This document shows, piece after piece, positions 8,121-15,750 of a stretch of DNA of 23,710 nucleotides. The translations under genes were made by a program, and so were the position numbers. The notes under the pieces were generated by a model. The model saw only the letters and a program-made list of their open reading frames with translations. It made no database searches and was not told where the DNA came from. This DNA comes from JANMZR01 sp031383555 (GTDB lineage Bacteria; Bacteroidota; Bacteroidia; Cytophagales; Spirosomataceae), in assembly GCA_031383555.1 (NCBI GenBank), contig JANMZR010000097.1:1-23710 (forward strand), given 5' to 3'. Each line of letters opens with the position of its first letter. Position 1 is the stretch's first letter.

Positions 8121-8639
8121 TTAAAAATTAAACCTGGCACCAACGCCAGACTGGATATGCATAAAAATTGGAGATGGTAACATTTCAACATACGTACCTG
8201 CTTCCAAGAAAATAGACAAGGGCGAATCGGTCATAAAAAACTCTAATCCTGCCAATGCATTGCCACCAATTGATAGTGTGGCTACCCCTTGAGCCAACTT
8301 CTGGTCTTTTGGAAAATATTTACGGTTATTAAATTGGGCGCCAATTCCATAGTAATATTTGGCCCTTTCCCTTTTGAAAAGGTTGCCGTGCCATAAATAA
8401 TTCATATTTACAGCCAAACCTACGCTATTATAAGTGCCTTTTCTGTAACCTCTATCTTGACCCCAAAGGCCACCGTAGGTACCAATATTTATCTCAAAAG
8501 CCCTTTCATCGAAATATTTTCGAATGTTTAAACCAGCAGGTTCGCCTAATTTAGCTCCAATTCCCCAATTTTTTTCTTGGGCGAACGTTGCAGATGAAAT
8601 CAAAAATACTAATATAAATAGAAATGATGCTTTTCTCAT
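8121..8639 (-). CDS. Small outer-membrane beta-barrel protein (hypothetical)
   Basis: A 172-residue exported protein without a recognised specific function. The signal peptide is clear (MRKASFLF, hydrophobic core, cleavage probably after Ala20 in SATFA-Q). The mature part alternates polar and hydrophobic residues with many Gly and aromatic residues (GLWGQDRGY, YYYGIGAQF, SIGGNALAGLEFF). It ends in ARFNF, and a C-terminal Phe is typical of outer-membrane barrels. The size suggests about eight strands. It starts 36 nt after the hisC stop and precedes the terminator, so it appears to be the last gene of the his transcript, although nothing in the protein points to histidine synthesis. Confidence 0.8.
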   Translation of the reverse strand: MRKASFLFILVFLISSATFAQEKNWGIGAKLGEPAGLNIRKYFDERAFEINIGTYGGLWGQDRGYRKGTYNSVGLAVNMNYLWHGNLFKRERAKYYYGIGAQFNNRKYFPKDQKLAQGVATLSIGGNALAGLEFFMTDSPLSIFLEAGTYVEMLPSPIFMHIQSGVGARFNF

Positions 8640-8675
8640 ATTTTAATAGTTTTATACCAAAAGATTAACGACAAA

Positions 8676-9725
8676 TTACGCAATAAAAGTTTGTAACAGG
8701 GAAATTAATCTTTCATTTTCTGAGGTTGAGCCCACTGTAATTCTTAAACAGTCTTCACAATTTACTTCAGCAGATCTGTTTCGTACAATTACTTTATAAT
8801 CAATCAAATAACTGAATATTTCTTTTGATTTTTCAAATTTCACTAAAATATAATTTGTGTCGGAGGGGAATATTTTAGTAACTAAATTAAGTTTTTCTAA
8901 ATTTTTAATCAGTATCTCCTTATTGTTTTTCAATTTTTCAACAAATTCAAACTTTTTTTCAGCATTATCCAATGCTTCAATAGCCTGATTTTGAGTGATT
9001 TGATTGATATTATAGGGCGGCTTTATTTTATTTAGCACCTCAATTATTTCAGCTGATGCAAAAGCCATACCTAGTCTTAATGCGGCCATACCCCATGCTT
9101 TTGAGAAGGTTTTAAGTATTACTAAATTGGGAAATTCGGCTAATCTGGAAGTATAATCACCTTCAGGAGCAAAATCGGCATAGGCTTGGTCTAAAATAAC
9201 TAGACCAATGAAATTTTTGATTATTGTATCAATTGCCTTTGATTGAATCAAATTTCCAGTTGGATTATTGGGTGAGCAGATGAAAATAAGTTTTGTGTTT
9301 TCATCAATTGACCTTAAAATATTTTCTGTATCTAATTGGAAATCAATGGTTAGCGGTACATTTCGCATTTCTATTTCGTTCAATGTTGCCGACACTTTAT
9401 ACATACCGTAAGTGGGAGGTAGTAATATTACATTGTCAATATTTGGCCTACAAAAAGCTCGAAAAAGTAAATCAATTGGTTCATCTGAGCCGTTTCCTAG
9501 AAAAATATTTTCTGATTTTACCCCAAAAATAGGCTCCATTTTATGCTTCAAATCCAATTGCATTGGATCGGGATATCTTGAAAAATCATTAGAAGTTACC
9601 GAACCCAAAGAGTTTTCGTTGGCATCTAAAAATACGCCTTCCTTACCCGAATATTCATCACGTGCCGATGAATAGGGCTTCATGGTGAGGATATGAGGGC
9701 GAATAAGCGTGTTAAGGGAAAACAT
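8676..9725 (-). CDS. hisC: Histidinol-phosphate aminotransferase
   Basis: Cytoplasmic PLP enzyme of fold type I that transfers the amino group from glutamate to imidazole-acetol phosphate, giving L-histidinol phosphate. The 349-residue length is normal. Visible features: PYSSARDEY (17-25) near the N-terminus, DANEN (34-38), GNGSDE (77-82), PTYGMY (104-109), SPNNPTG (151-157), Asp179 and Tyr182 in LDQAYADF, and PLP-binding Lys209 in KTFSKAWGMAALRLG. Near the C-terminus, RITVGS supplies the substrate-binding Arg. The ATG at 9725 gives the normal N-terminus (SLNTLIRPHI). It lies third in hisG-hisD-hisC, separated from hisD by an unusually long 121-nt spacer holding a hairpin. Confidence 0.96.
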   Translation of the reverse strand: MFSLNTLIRPHILTMKPYSSARDEYSGKEGVFLDANENSLGSVTSNDFSRYPDPMQLDLKHKMEPIFGVKSENIFLGNGSDEPIDLLFRAFCRPNIDNVILLPPTYGMYKVSATLNEIEMRNVPLTIDFQLDTENILRSIDENTKLIFICSPNNPTGNLIQSKAIDTIIKNFIGLVILDQAYADFAPEGDYTSRLAEFPNLVILKTFSKAWGMAALRLGMAFASAEIIEVLNKIKPPYNINQITQNQAIEALDNAEKKFEFVEKLKNNKEILIKNLEKLNLVTKIFPSDTNYILVKFEKSKEIFSYLIDYKVIVRNRSAEVNCEDCLRITVGSTSENERLISLLQTFIA

Positions 9726-9846
9726 TTTTTATTTTTTTAAATGCCACAAGTTGCACTCGGGGCTATGTTAGTTTGACCACTTTGTGGTCTTACCTAAATA
9801 TTTTTATTAGAAATCGTTTCCAAAACCTTTGAGGTCTTTCTAGAAA
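9726..9846. other. 121-nt hisD-hisC spacer with a hairpin
   Basis: Other gaps within this operon are 36-75 nt; this one is longer and more GC-rich than typical spacers here. GACCAC at 9775-9780 and GTGGTC at 9784-9789 form a perfect 6-bp hairpin with a 3-nt loop. There is no T-run, so it is not a usual terminator. AGACCTCAAAGGTTTT on the minus strand at about 9820-9835 looks like half of a palindromic intergenic element. No open reading frame or promoter match is convincing. Confidence 0.5.
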
Positions 9847-11106
9847 TTATTTCAACCTAATACTCACAGCATTTTTATGAGCCATAAGCTCCTCAGCTTC
9901 AGCCATTTGCTCAACTATTTGGCCAATATTTTTTATACCTTCGTTAGTGATGTGTTGAACAGTTATTTTTTTTACAAAACTATCTACTGATACACCTGAA
10001 TAGGCACGTGCATATCCATTGGTTGGCAATGTATGATTGGTACCAGAAGCATAGTCACCGGCGGCTTCTGGCGTGAAATTTCCCAAAAATATGGAACCTG
10101 CATTGGTTATTTTTGCTTCAATCTCTTCGAAATTTTCACAGGCTAAAATCAAATGCTCTGCCGCATATTCATTTAATAATTCAACTGCTTCCTCAACATT
10201 TTTCACCAAAATAAACCTGCTATTTTCAAGAGTTTGTTTTATAATTTCTTTCCTAGGCAAAAGCTCAGCTTGAATCTCAATTTCTTTTATAACAGCCTCA
10301 ATTACAGCTTCTTCAGTACTAACCAGCAAAACTTGGCTATCAATTCCGTGCTCGGCTTGGCTCAATAAATCTGCGGCTACATAGGCAGGCACACACGAAT
10401 TATCGGCAAAAACGGCAACTTCAGACGGCCCAGCAGGCATGTCAATTGCTGTTCCCTCTCTATTTACTAACATTTTGGCGGCTGTTACATACTGATTTCC
10501 CGGCCCAAATATTTTGTACACTTTTGGCACTGTTGCAGTTCCATAGGCCATTGCTCCAATGGCTTGCGCACCCCCAATTCTAAATATTTTTGTAATACCA
10601 CAAAGTTTTGCAGCAAATAATATAGCAGGATGATCAGAAGGTGTACATAACACAACTTCCTTACAACCAGCTATTTGTGCAGGAATACCCAACATTAATG
10701 CTGTAGAAAACAAAGGTGCTGTACCTCCAGGGATATACAAACCAACTTTATCAATCCCAACGGATTTACGCCAGCAGGTAACGCCATTCATGGTTTTAAT
10801 TTTTACTGGAATGGAAACCTGAGCCTGATGAAATTTGTAAATATTTTTATAAGCTGCTTTAATTGCTTTTTTCAATTCATCTGAAAGCTTCAATTCAGCA
10901 GATTCAATTGCTTGAATTGGCATTTCCAAATCATTCAACATGATATTATCAAATGCCAAAGCGTACTCTCTTAAAGCTTCATCCCCTCTTTTTTTTACAT
11001 TTTGCAAAATTGGCAATACTTTTTTTTCTATCTCATAAATATCCTTTACTGGCCTGATAATCAACTCATTCCAATCTGATTTTAATGGGTACTGTGTAAT
11101 TTGCAT
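9847..11106 (-). CDS. hisD: Histidinol dehydrogenase
   Basis: Zinc enzyme that oxidises L-histidinol to L-histidine in two NAD-dependent steps, the end of the pathway. I chose the ATG at 11106 (MQITQYPLKSDW), giving 419 residues and the usual N-terminus; an upstream GTG at 11127 would add seven residues. Family motifs are in order: DKVGLYIPGGTAPLFSTALM, GCKEVVLCTP, IGGAQAIGAMAYGT, KIFGPGNQYVTAAK, DMPAGPSEVAVFAD, SQAEHGIDSQ (zinc ligands Gln and His), EYAAEHL (catalytic Glu-His), PEAAGDYASGTNHTLPT (zinc ligand Asp), and a final AHKNAV whose His matches the last zinc ligand. It follows hisG after 74 nt and precedes hisC. All catalytic positions are intact. Confidence 0.96.
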   Translation of the reverse strand: MQITQYPLKSDWNELIIRPVKDIYEIEKKVLPILQNVKKRGDEALREYALAFDNIMLNDLEMPIQAIESAELKLSDELKKAIKAAYKNIYKFHQAQVSIPVKIKTMNGVTCWRKSVGIDKVGLYIPGGTAPLFSTALMLGIPAQIAGCKEVVLCTPSDHPAILFAAKLCGITKIFRIGGAQAIGAMAYGTATVPKVYKIFGPGNQYVTAAKMLVNREGTAIDMPAGPSEVAVFADNSCVPAYVAADLLSQAEHGIDSQVLLVSTEEAVIEAVIKEIEIQAELLPRKEIIKQTLENSRFILVKNVEEAVELLNEYAAEHLILACENFEEIEAKITNAGSIFLGNFTPEAAGDYASGTNHTLPTNGYARAYSGVSVDSFVKKITVQHITNEGIKNIGQIVEQMAEAEELMAHKNAVSIRLK

Positions 11107-11180
11107 ATTTAAATCGATATATCCCACGAATTTGATAGGGGACTAATATTGTTAAACTCCTTCGGATTAAAATCTATTTT

Positions 11181-12044
11181 TCAATAAATCATTTTCTCAA
11201 TCGGCATCACCAAAATACCTTCGGCACCAGCCGCTCTTAGTTTTTCAATATTTTGCCAAAAATCATTTTCTGTAATAACTGAATGCATTGAGCTCCAACC
11301 TTCGGTAGCCAAAGGCAAAACAGATGGAGCTTTCATCCCTGGCAAAAGAGCCGAAATAGCCAAAATATTTTCGTTTTTAGTATTTAGTACAACATATTTT
11401 GAGTTTTTGGCACGTTGTACCGCATCAATTCTGAAAGTCAAAAGATCCAAAATAGCCTGTTTTTCAACTGACAAATTTTTACTCCCAATCAAAACTGCTT
11501 CAGATTGGAAAACGGTTTCCACTTCTTTCAATCCATTGCTCAAAAGTGTGCCTCCTGTGCTCACAATATCGCAAATTGCCTCTGCTAAACCGATGCTTGG
11601 TGCAATTTCAACAGAGCCTGAAATCTCATGAATATCAGCTTTTATTCCTTTGCTATTCAGGTAGTTACCTAAAATATTTGGGTAGGAAGTCGCAATGTTT
11701 TTGCCTTCCAAATCAGTAATTCCATTGTATTTTTCACCACGAGGAATAGCCAGCGAAAGTCGACATTTTGAAAAGCCCAGAAGCTTCACTTCATCCACTT
11801 TTTTTGCAGATTCAACCATTACATTTTGCCCAATTACGCCTAAATCAGCAACGCCATCTTCTACATAGCCTGGAATATCGTCGTCACGAAGAAATAGAAA
11901 TTCAATAGGAAAATTACTCGAAACAGACTTTAACTTACCTGTTCCATTTTCAAATTTGATACCACAAGCTTTGAAGAGGGCTAACGAATCTTCACTCAAT
12001 CGGCCATTTTTTTGGACAGCCATTCTTAATATTATATCGCTCAA
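11181..12044 (-). CDS. hisG: ATP phosphoribosyltransferase, long form
   Basis: First and committed enzyme of histidine synthesis: it joins ATP and PRPP to form phosphoribosyl-ATP. The 287 residues fit the long form, with two catalytic lobes and a C-terminal ACT-like regulatory domain (about 215-287, ending GAEGILVMPIEKMI) that normally senses histidine. Visible are AVQKNGRLSEDSL near the N-terminus, DDIPGYVEDGVADLGVIGQN, and the PRPP-binding loop CDIVSTGGTLLSNGL. The start appears to be TTG at 12044, because the first ATG (12023) would remove the initial beta strand and no in-frame ATG lies upstream. It is the first gene of hisG-hisD-hisC, with a candidate promoter and inverted repeat upstream. 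Confidence 0.95.
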   Translation of the reverse strand: MSDIILRMAVQKNGRLSEDSLALFKACGIKFENGTGKLKSVSSNFPIEFLFLRDDDIPGYVEDGVADLGVIGQNVMVESAKKVDEVKLLGFSKCRLSLAIPRGEKYNGITDLEGKNIATSYPNILGNYLNSKGIKADIHEISGSVEIAPSIGLAEAICDIVSTGGTLLSNGLKEVETVFQSEAVLIGSKNLSVEKQAILDLLTFRIDAVQRAKNSKYVVLNTKNENILAISALLPGMKAPSVLPLATEGWSSMHSVITENDFWQNIEKLRAAGAEGILVMPIEKMIY

Positions 12045-12105
12045 AGTAAAATTATTATTGCCATAAAGGCAGAAATAAAAAATAGAAAAATTTATAATTC
12101 TTAGA

Positions 12106-12130
12106 CAAAATTAATCCAAAATAAGGATTA
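12106..12130 (-). promoter_or_regulatory. Candidate hisG promoter with overlapping inverted repeat
   Basis: On the minus strand TAATTTTG at 12106-12113 fits TAnnTTTG, but no good -33 box lies at the usual distance. Overlapping it is the perfect inverted repeat TAATCC (12112-12117) and GGATTA (12125-12130) with a 7-nt spacer, a layout that would suit a repressor. Both calls rest on short matches. Confidence 0.35.
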
Positions 12131-12188
12131 TTCGCTCTTTAGGTAGAAAATAGAGATAGATAGAATTTTTATTGAAATAATTATATAA

Positions 12189-13358
12189 TTATTTGGATAA
12201 TAATTTCATAACAGCCTCGTCGCCTTGCAATGCATTGGAAGGAATCGGATATTTTTCATTGAAAACTGACAATTGTTTTGCCGTTAAAACCGAATTTACA
12301 AATTCATCAACCAAACCCAAACGTTGTACTTTTTTTAGATTCAATTTCAAGTGTTTAGCCAAAAAAGAATAAGTAGCCAACCGCTTATTTGGTCCATAAT
12401 CATGTTTTTCATCTGCTAGGTGTACATTTTCAATATTTTTTTCTGAATTAAAATAACTATAAATATTTTTGATATATGGATATTCAAAGGTAGGGTTATT
12501 CCTTGTCCAGTCACCGCCATCAGATACCAAAAGCATTGGTTTTGGGGCAAATGAAGCAGCAATTTCGAGATTTGATGTTTGAAAATTGCTTGATTTATGT
12601 ACCGGCATACCCGATTCGCAGGTACAGCCTCCAAAAAAATGACCTGAAACCATTACTACAGGCACAGAAACAGCAATTCTTGAATCCAACGCTGCCAACA
12701 TAAATGTTTGAGTGCCACCCCCTGATTCGCCTGTGATAGCTAATCGATTTTTATCAATATTTTTTAAGGTTTCCAAAAAATCAAGAGAAGCTAAGCTATT
12801 GTAGGTCTGTATTTTAAAGGCTTTTTCCATATGATGAGTACACTGCTTAGAGTCACCATAACCAACCATATCGTATGCAAAAACATAAGCACCCATTCGT
12901 GCTAATGTAGCGCAGCGTTGTTGTGTATATTCCATAAATCGGGGGTCGCCATCCCAATGGCCATGTGGGCAAAGTATCCCTGGTATTTTACCTTTTATTT
13001 TCAATGGAGAATATAAATTGCCTGTTACATAAATTCCTTCCAAACTCTGAAATGAAACATTTTCAACTGCATAACCACTTAACTCTAGCCGGCTATGAAT
13101 AAATATCTTATTGGCTTTTTTCCTGTTTTTAAGATCAAGTTCGGCGCCTGCAATTATTTGATTACGAATTTGCTCAGCTCTCTTTTGCCAAGAAATTTTA
13201 TCAGAATAGGTAACTGCAAAATCCTTATGAATTTTAACAGCCTCATCCTCAGTATAATAGGCAGCTTGGCATAAATTTGGCTTTAATGAATTTGGCTGAG
13301 ACAAAACAATATTTCCAATTAATATAATTATTATTGAATGGGTAATTCGAAGAAGCAT
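12189..13358 (-). CDS. Secreted alpha/beta hydrolase (acetyl-xylan-esterase-like)
   Basis: A 389-residue exported hydrolase. I chose the ATG at 13358 because it is followed by a signal peptide (MLLRITHSIIIILIGNIVLSQ); the frame upstream to 13511 overlaps the divergent VanZ-like gene and is not credible. The fold is the large alpha/beta hydrolase type: GILCPHGHWDGDP around the oxyanion region, YDMVGYGDS, nucleophile Ser212 in GESGGG, an acidic residue at Asp280 or Asp283 (VSDGGDW), and His319 in DEKHDYG. The family includes esterases that deacetylate plant polysaccharides as well as many of unknown substrate. It lies 144 nt upstream of hisG on the same strand but probably is a separate unit. 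Substrate is unknown. Confidence 0.85.
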   Translation of the reverse strand: MLLRITHSIIIILIGNIVLSQPNSLKPNLCQAAYYTEDEAVKIHKDFAVTYSDKISWQKRAEQIRNQIIAGAELDLKNRKKANKIFIHSRLELSGYAVENVSFQSLEGIYVTGNLYSPLKIKGKIPGILCPHGHWDGDPRFMEYTQQRCATLARMGAYVFAYDMVGYGDSKQCTHHMEKAFKIQTYNSLASLDFLETLKNIDKNRLAITGESGGGTQTFMLAALDSRIAVSVPVVMVSGHFFGGCTCESGMPVHKSSNFQTSNLEIAASFAPKPMLLVSDGGDWTRNNPTFEYPYIKNIYSYFNSEKNIENVHLADEKHDYGPNKRLATYSFLAKHLKLNLKKVQRLGLVDEFVNSVLTAKQLSVFNEKYPIPSNALQGDEAVMKLLSK

Positions 13359-13373
13359 AATGAATAAATTTGT

Positions 13374-13381
13374 TATTTTTG
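13374..13381 (+). promoter_or_regulatory. Candidate -7 box for the VanZ/yigZ/VanZ group
   Basis: TATTTTTG fits TAnnTTTG and lies 17 nt before the ATG of the first VanZ-like gene. No clear -33 box is present, so confidence is limited. Confidence 0.4.
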
Positions 13382-13398
13382 TAGCATAAATATAGTTA

Positions 13399-13785
13399 AT
13401 GATTTCAATACTTCTATCTTTTCTTAGGTCAAAAATTCCAGCAATTGTTTGGACAATAGTAATTTTTATTTCATGCACTTTGCCTAGCGAAGAAGCCGCC
13501 AAAATTGGCACTTTAAATGATAAAGCAAATCATATCTTAGCATTTGCTGGTTTTGTGTTTTTTTGGCTTTTCCACACCTCAATGACACGCTTAATTATAT
13601 TGATTGGTGTATTTTATGGTATTTTAATTGAAATTTGGCAGTATTTTCTACCTGAAAGCTTCCATAGAGGGTTTGAGTGGATGGATACCGTTGCAGATGC
13701 CTTTGGATGTATATTTGGCTACATTATTTTTATCATTTTCATGTATTTTTCAAGAAAAATTACCTTAAATGGAAATCCAAAATAA
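13399..13785 (+). CDS. VanZ-like membrane protein
   Basis: A 128-residue inner-membrane protein with about four hydrophobic segments (about 12-26, 46-58, 63-80 and 98-118). The VanZ-like pattern is visible: NDKANHILAFAGF near 40-52, then EIWQYFLPESFHRGFEWMDTVADAFGCIFGYI, with the Glu, Gln and Asp positions typical of the family. VanZ itself gives low-level teicoplanin resistance, but most members in this phylum are uncharacterised, so resistance should not be assumed. Its last 17 nt overlap the start of the YigZ-like gene, so the two are translationally linked. The ATG at 13399 lies 40 nt from the divergent hydrolase start. Confidence 0.85.
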   Translation: MISILLSFLRSKIPAIVWTIVIFISCTLPSEEAAKIGTLNDKANHILAFAGFVFFWLFHTSMTRLIILIGVFYGILIEIWQYFLPESFHRGFEWMDTVADAFGCIFGYIIFIIFMYFSRKITLNGNPK

Positions 13786-14392
13786 GGATAGTTATTGGTC
13801 AATTTCTTCTAAATCAGTTGGTGAATTTAAGGACAAAGGAAGTAAATTCATAGGTTATGCGCTTCCTTTTGAAAAGGCTGAAAATCTAAAAAACCATTTG
13901 GATGAAATAAAGTCAATTCATTCAAAAGCTAGACATTTTTGTTTTGCTTATAAAATTGGAATTAGTAACGATAACTTTCGTACCAATGATGACGGCGAGC
14001 CATCAGGTTCAGCTGGAAAGCCTATTTTAAATGCCCTACTTTCCAAAAATCTTTCAGATGTCTTAATTATTGTGGTGCGCTATTTTGGTGGAACTCTTTT
14101 GGGTATTCCAGGGCTAATAAATTCCTATAAATCAGCAAGTTTGGAAGCTATTTCAAATGCTGAAATTATTGAAAAGTTTGTTTGCAAACAATTTATTTTG
14201 AAATATGATTTTGAAAAAACCAATGAAATCATGCGAATAGTAAAAGAGTTTAATTTGAAAATTTTGACACAAGATTACACTAATAAATATGAAATGAAAA
14301 TTGAAATTCGTCAAAGTAATGTGGAGAAAGTTATATGTAAAATAGAGGAATTGAGGATTGAAGATTTAGAAATTTCAGAATTGTTGCCTTAG
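13769..14392 (+). CDS. YigZ/IMPACT family protein
   Basis: A 207-residue cytoplasmic protein of the UPF0029/YigZ family, near the usual 200-210 residues. The N-terminal domain carries KDKGSKFIGYA, then RHFCFAY, DDGEPSGSAGKP (about 74-85) and VVRYFGGTLLGIPGL (about 102-116). The C-terminal part (about 140-205) has the small ferredoxin-like DUF1949 pattern. The eukaryotic relative IMPACT regulates translation; the bacterial role is not established. It overlaps the preceding VanZ-like gene by 17 nt and is followed after 44 nt by a second VanZ-like gene. Confidence 0.93.
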   Translation: MEIQNKDSYWSISSKSVGEFKDKGSKFIGYALPFEKAENLKNHLDEIKSIHSKARHFCFAYKIGISNDNFRTNDDGEPSGSAGKPILNALLSKNLSDVLIIVVRYFGGTLLGIPGLINSYKSASLEAISNAEIIEKFVCKQFILKYDFEKTNEIMRIVKEFNLKILTQDYTNKYEMKIEIRQSNVEKVICKIEELRIEDLEISELLP

Positions 14393-14436
14393 GGATCTTA
14401 TTAAATAAATGAATTTACAAAAATATTTAAGAAAAA

Positions 14437-14958
14437 ATGAAAGAAAATAATAGCTCAAACAAGTTAACTATTGTCCTATTTTTCATTTATTTGATTGCCT
14501 TGGTTTGGATTTTGCTATTTAAATTAGGAGTACAATTTTCTTATGTGGAAAATAGGACAGTAAACCTAATACCGTTTAACGATTTAATATCGAATGGCAA
14601 ATTATATTTTTTTGGCGAAATAATTATGAACATTATAATTTTTGTGCCGCTTGGTATTTATGCAGGAATTTTATTCAAAAAATGGAATTTTGGAAAAAAC
14701 CTCATGATTATTTTATTACTTAGTTTTTTTGTAGAGTTTATTCAATTTATATTTAAATTAGGCTCTTTTGATATCACTGATACAATTACTAATACCTTGG
14801 GAGGAATAATTGGATTATTGGTATTTATTGTTATTGAAAAAGTGTTTAAAAACAAAGCAAAAAAATTCATAAATATAATTGCAGTAATAGGTACCGGTCT
14901 AATGATTTTATTTTTAGTATTACTTAAAACAGACAACCTTTGGCTAAAATATCATTAA
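14437..14958 (+). CDS. Second VanZ-like membrane protein
   Basis: A 173-residue membrane protein with about five hydrophobic segments (about 9-29, 59-77, 87-102, 120-134 and 143-162). It fits VanZ-like proteins: VNLIPFNDLI after the first segment, MNIIIFVPLGIYAGIL, then FFVEFIQFIFKLGSFDITDTITNTLGGIIGLL, with Glu/Gln and Asp at the family positions. It differs greatly from the VanZ-like gene at 13399 and is not a recent duplicate. It ends only 3 nt before the stop of the convergent dioxygenase-like gene, with no terminator between them. Function is unknown beyond family. Confidence 0.83.
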   Translation: MKENNSSNKLTIVLFFIYLIALVWILLFKLGVQFSYVENRTVNLIPFNDLISNGKLYFFGEIIMNIIIFVPLGIYAGILFKKWNFGKNLMIILLLSFFVEFIQFIFKLGSFDITDTITNTLGGIIGLLVFIVIEKVFKNKAKKFINIIAVIGTGLMILFLVLLKTDNLWLKYH

Positions 14959-14961
14959 ACT

Positions 14962-15672
14962 TTATGCCTTCACATAAATGGTATGAATCATTTCAATTCC
15001 ATCAATTATATTCCCAGTTAATGTAGCCATTTCTGTACCTACTCCATCACTAAAAACACCATCTCGCTCATTGGTAGTATCCTGTAACCCTTTTTTCATA
15101 TAAACACCTTGTTTATATATTTTATCGCACACAGCCTTTGGGAAAGCAATTTGGGTTGTTAATAACGATTTTCCTGAACTATTATAAATTTTTACATGTA
15201 TATGTGGCGCACGGCCAATATACCAACCCGGAAACACTGTATTCCAAGCTACCACACCGTTTGCATTCGTATTTTGACGACCCCGCAGGAAGTGAGCTGA
15301 GGCGCTGTTGCCATATTCAGAATATTCTCCATCAGCAGCACAATGCCATATATCAACTATCGCATTCTTAATAATTTCACAACCATTATTGACATTTCTG
15401 ATATAAATTTTTTGTGTGGTTGGCGTGCCTTTTCTATCAGAAACTATGTTCTGGGTAATGAAATCGGACGGATTTTTGGTTGGAAATGGCCCTGCCGTTT
15501 CCGAATTTGTGGCTACGCATGAACTTGGCGTAACTGTTGGATCAGCTAATATTGGATTCGAAGCATTTGGGTCAAAATCAGTTTTTGCTTTGTTACAGTC
15601 GGCCAATGTAGGCACTGCAGCAAGCATGCTGATTGAGCTTAAACTTTTCTTTAAAAAATCAACTCTTTTCAT
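14962..15672 (-). CDS. Exported intradiol ring-cleavage dioxygenase-like protein
   Basis: A 236-residue envelope protein related to protocatechuate 3,4-dioxygenases. The first residues (MKRVDFLKKSLSSISMLAAV) form a leader with a Cys at 26 (TLADC), so it may be a lipoprotein, although the lipobox is not perfect. The core begins at SETAGPFP (57-64), then IVDIWHCAADGEYSEY and FPGWYIGRAPHIHVKI. Tyr117 or Tyr120, Tyr151, His157 and His159 match the two-Tyr, two-His ferric iron ligands, so the site looks intact. Classical members open catechol rings; extracytoplasmic ones in this phylum have no clear substrate. No other aromatic-degradation gene is in the window, so a housekeeping catabolic role is not supported. 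Confidence 0.85.
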   Translation of the reverse strand: MKRVDFLKKSLSSISMLAAVPTLADCNKAKTDFDPNASNPILADPTVTPSSCVATNSETAGPFPTKNPSDFITQNIVSDRKGTPTTQKIYIRNVNNGCEIIKNAIVDIWHCAADGEYSEYGNSASAHFLRGRQNTNANGVVAWNTVFPGWYIGRAPHIHVKIYNSSGKSLLTTQIAFPKAVCDKIYKQGVYMKKGLQDTTNERDGVFSDGVGTEMATLTGNIIDGIEMIHTIYVKA

Positions 15673-15750
15673 ATTGAAATATTTAATTTGGAATACCTTT
15701 TCTAAAATACGATTAATGTTTTAATATTGTTGTTTAAAAATTAATTTTCA

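Noticed and set aside
10073..10273. Plus-strand frame opposite hisD
   Set aside because: Shadow of the conserved hisD coding sequence without a family match.
13359..13511. N-terminal extension of the alpha/beta hydrolase frame
   Set aside because: It overlaps the divergent VanZ-like gene, and a signal peptide starts at 13358.
13399..14958. Glycopeptide resistance cluster based on VanZ
   Set aside because: No VanHAX, VanS or VanR-like genes are present, and VanZ-like proteins are common in susceptible bacteria.
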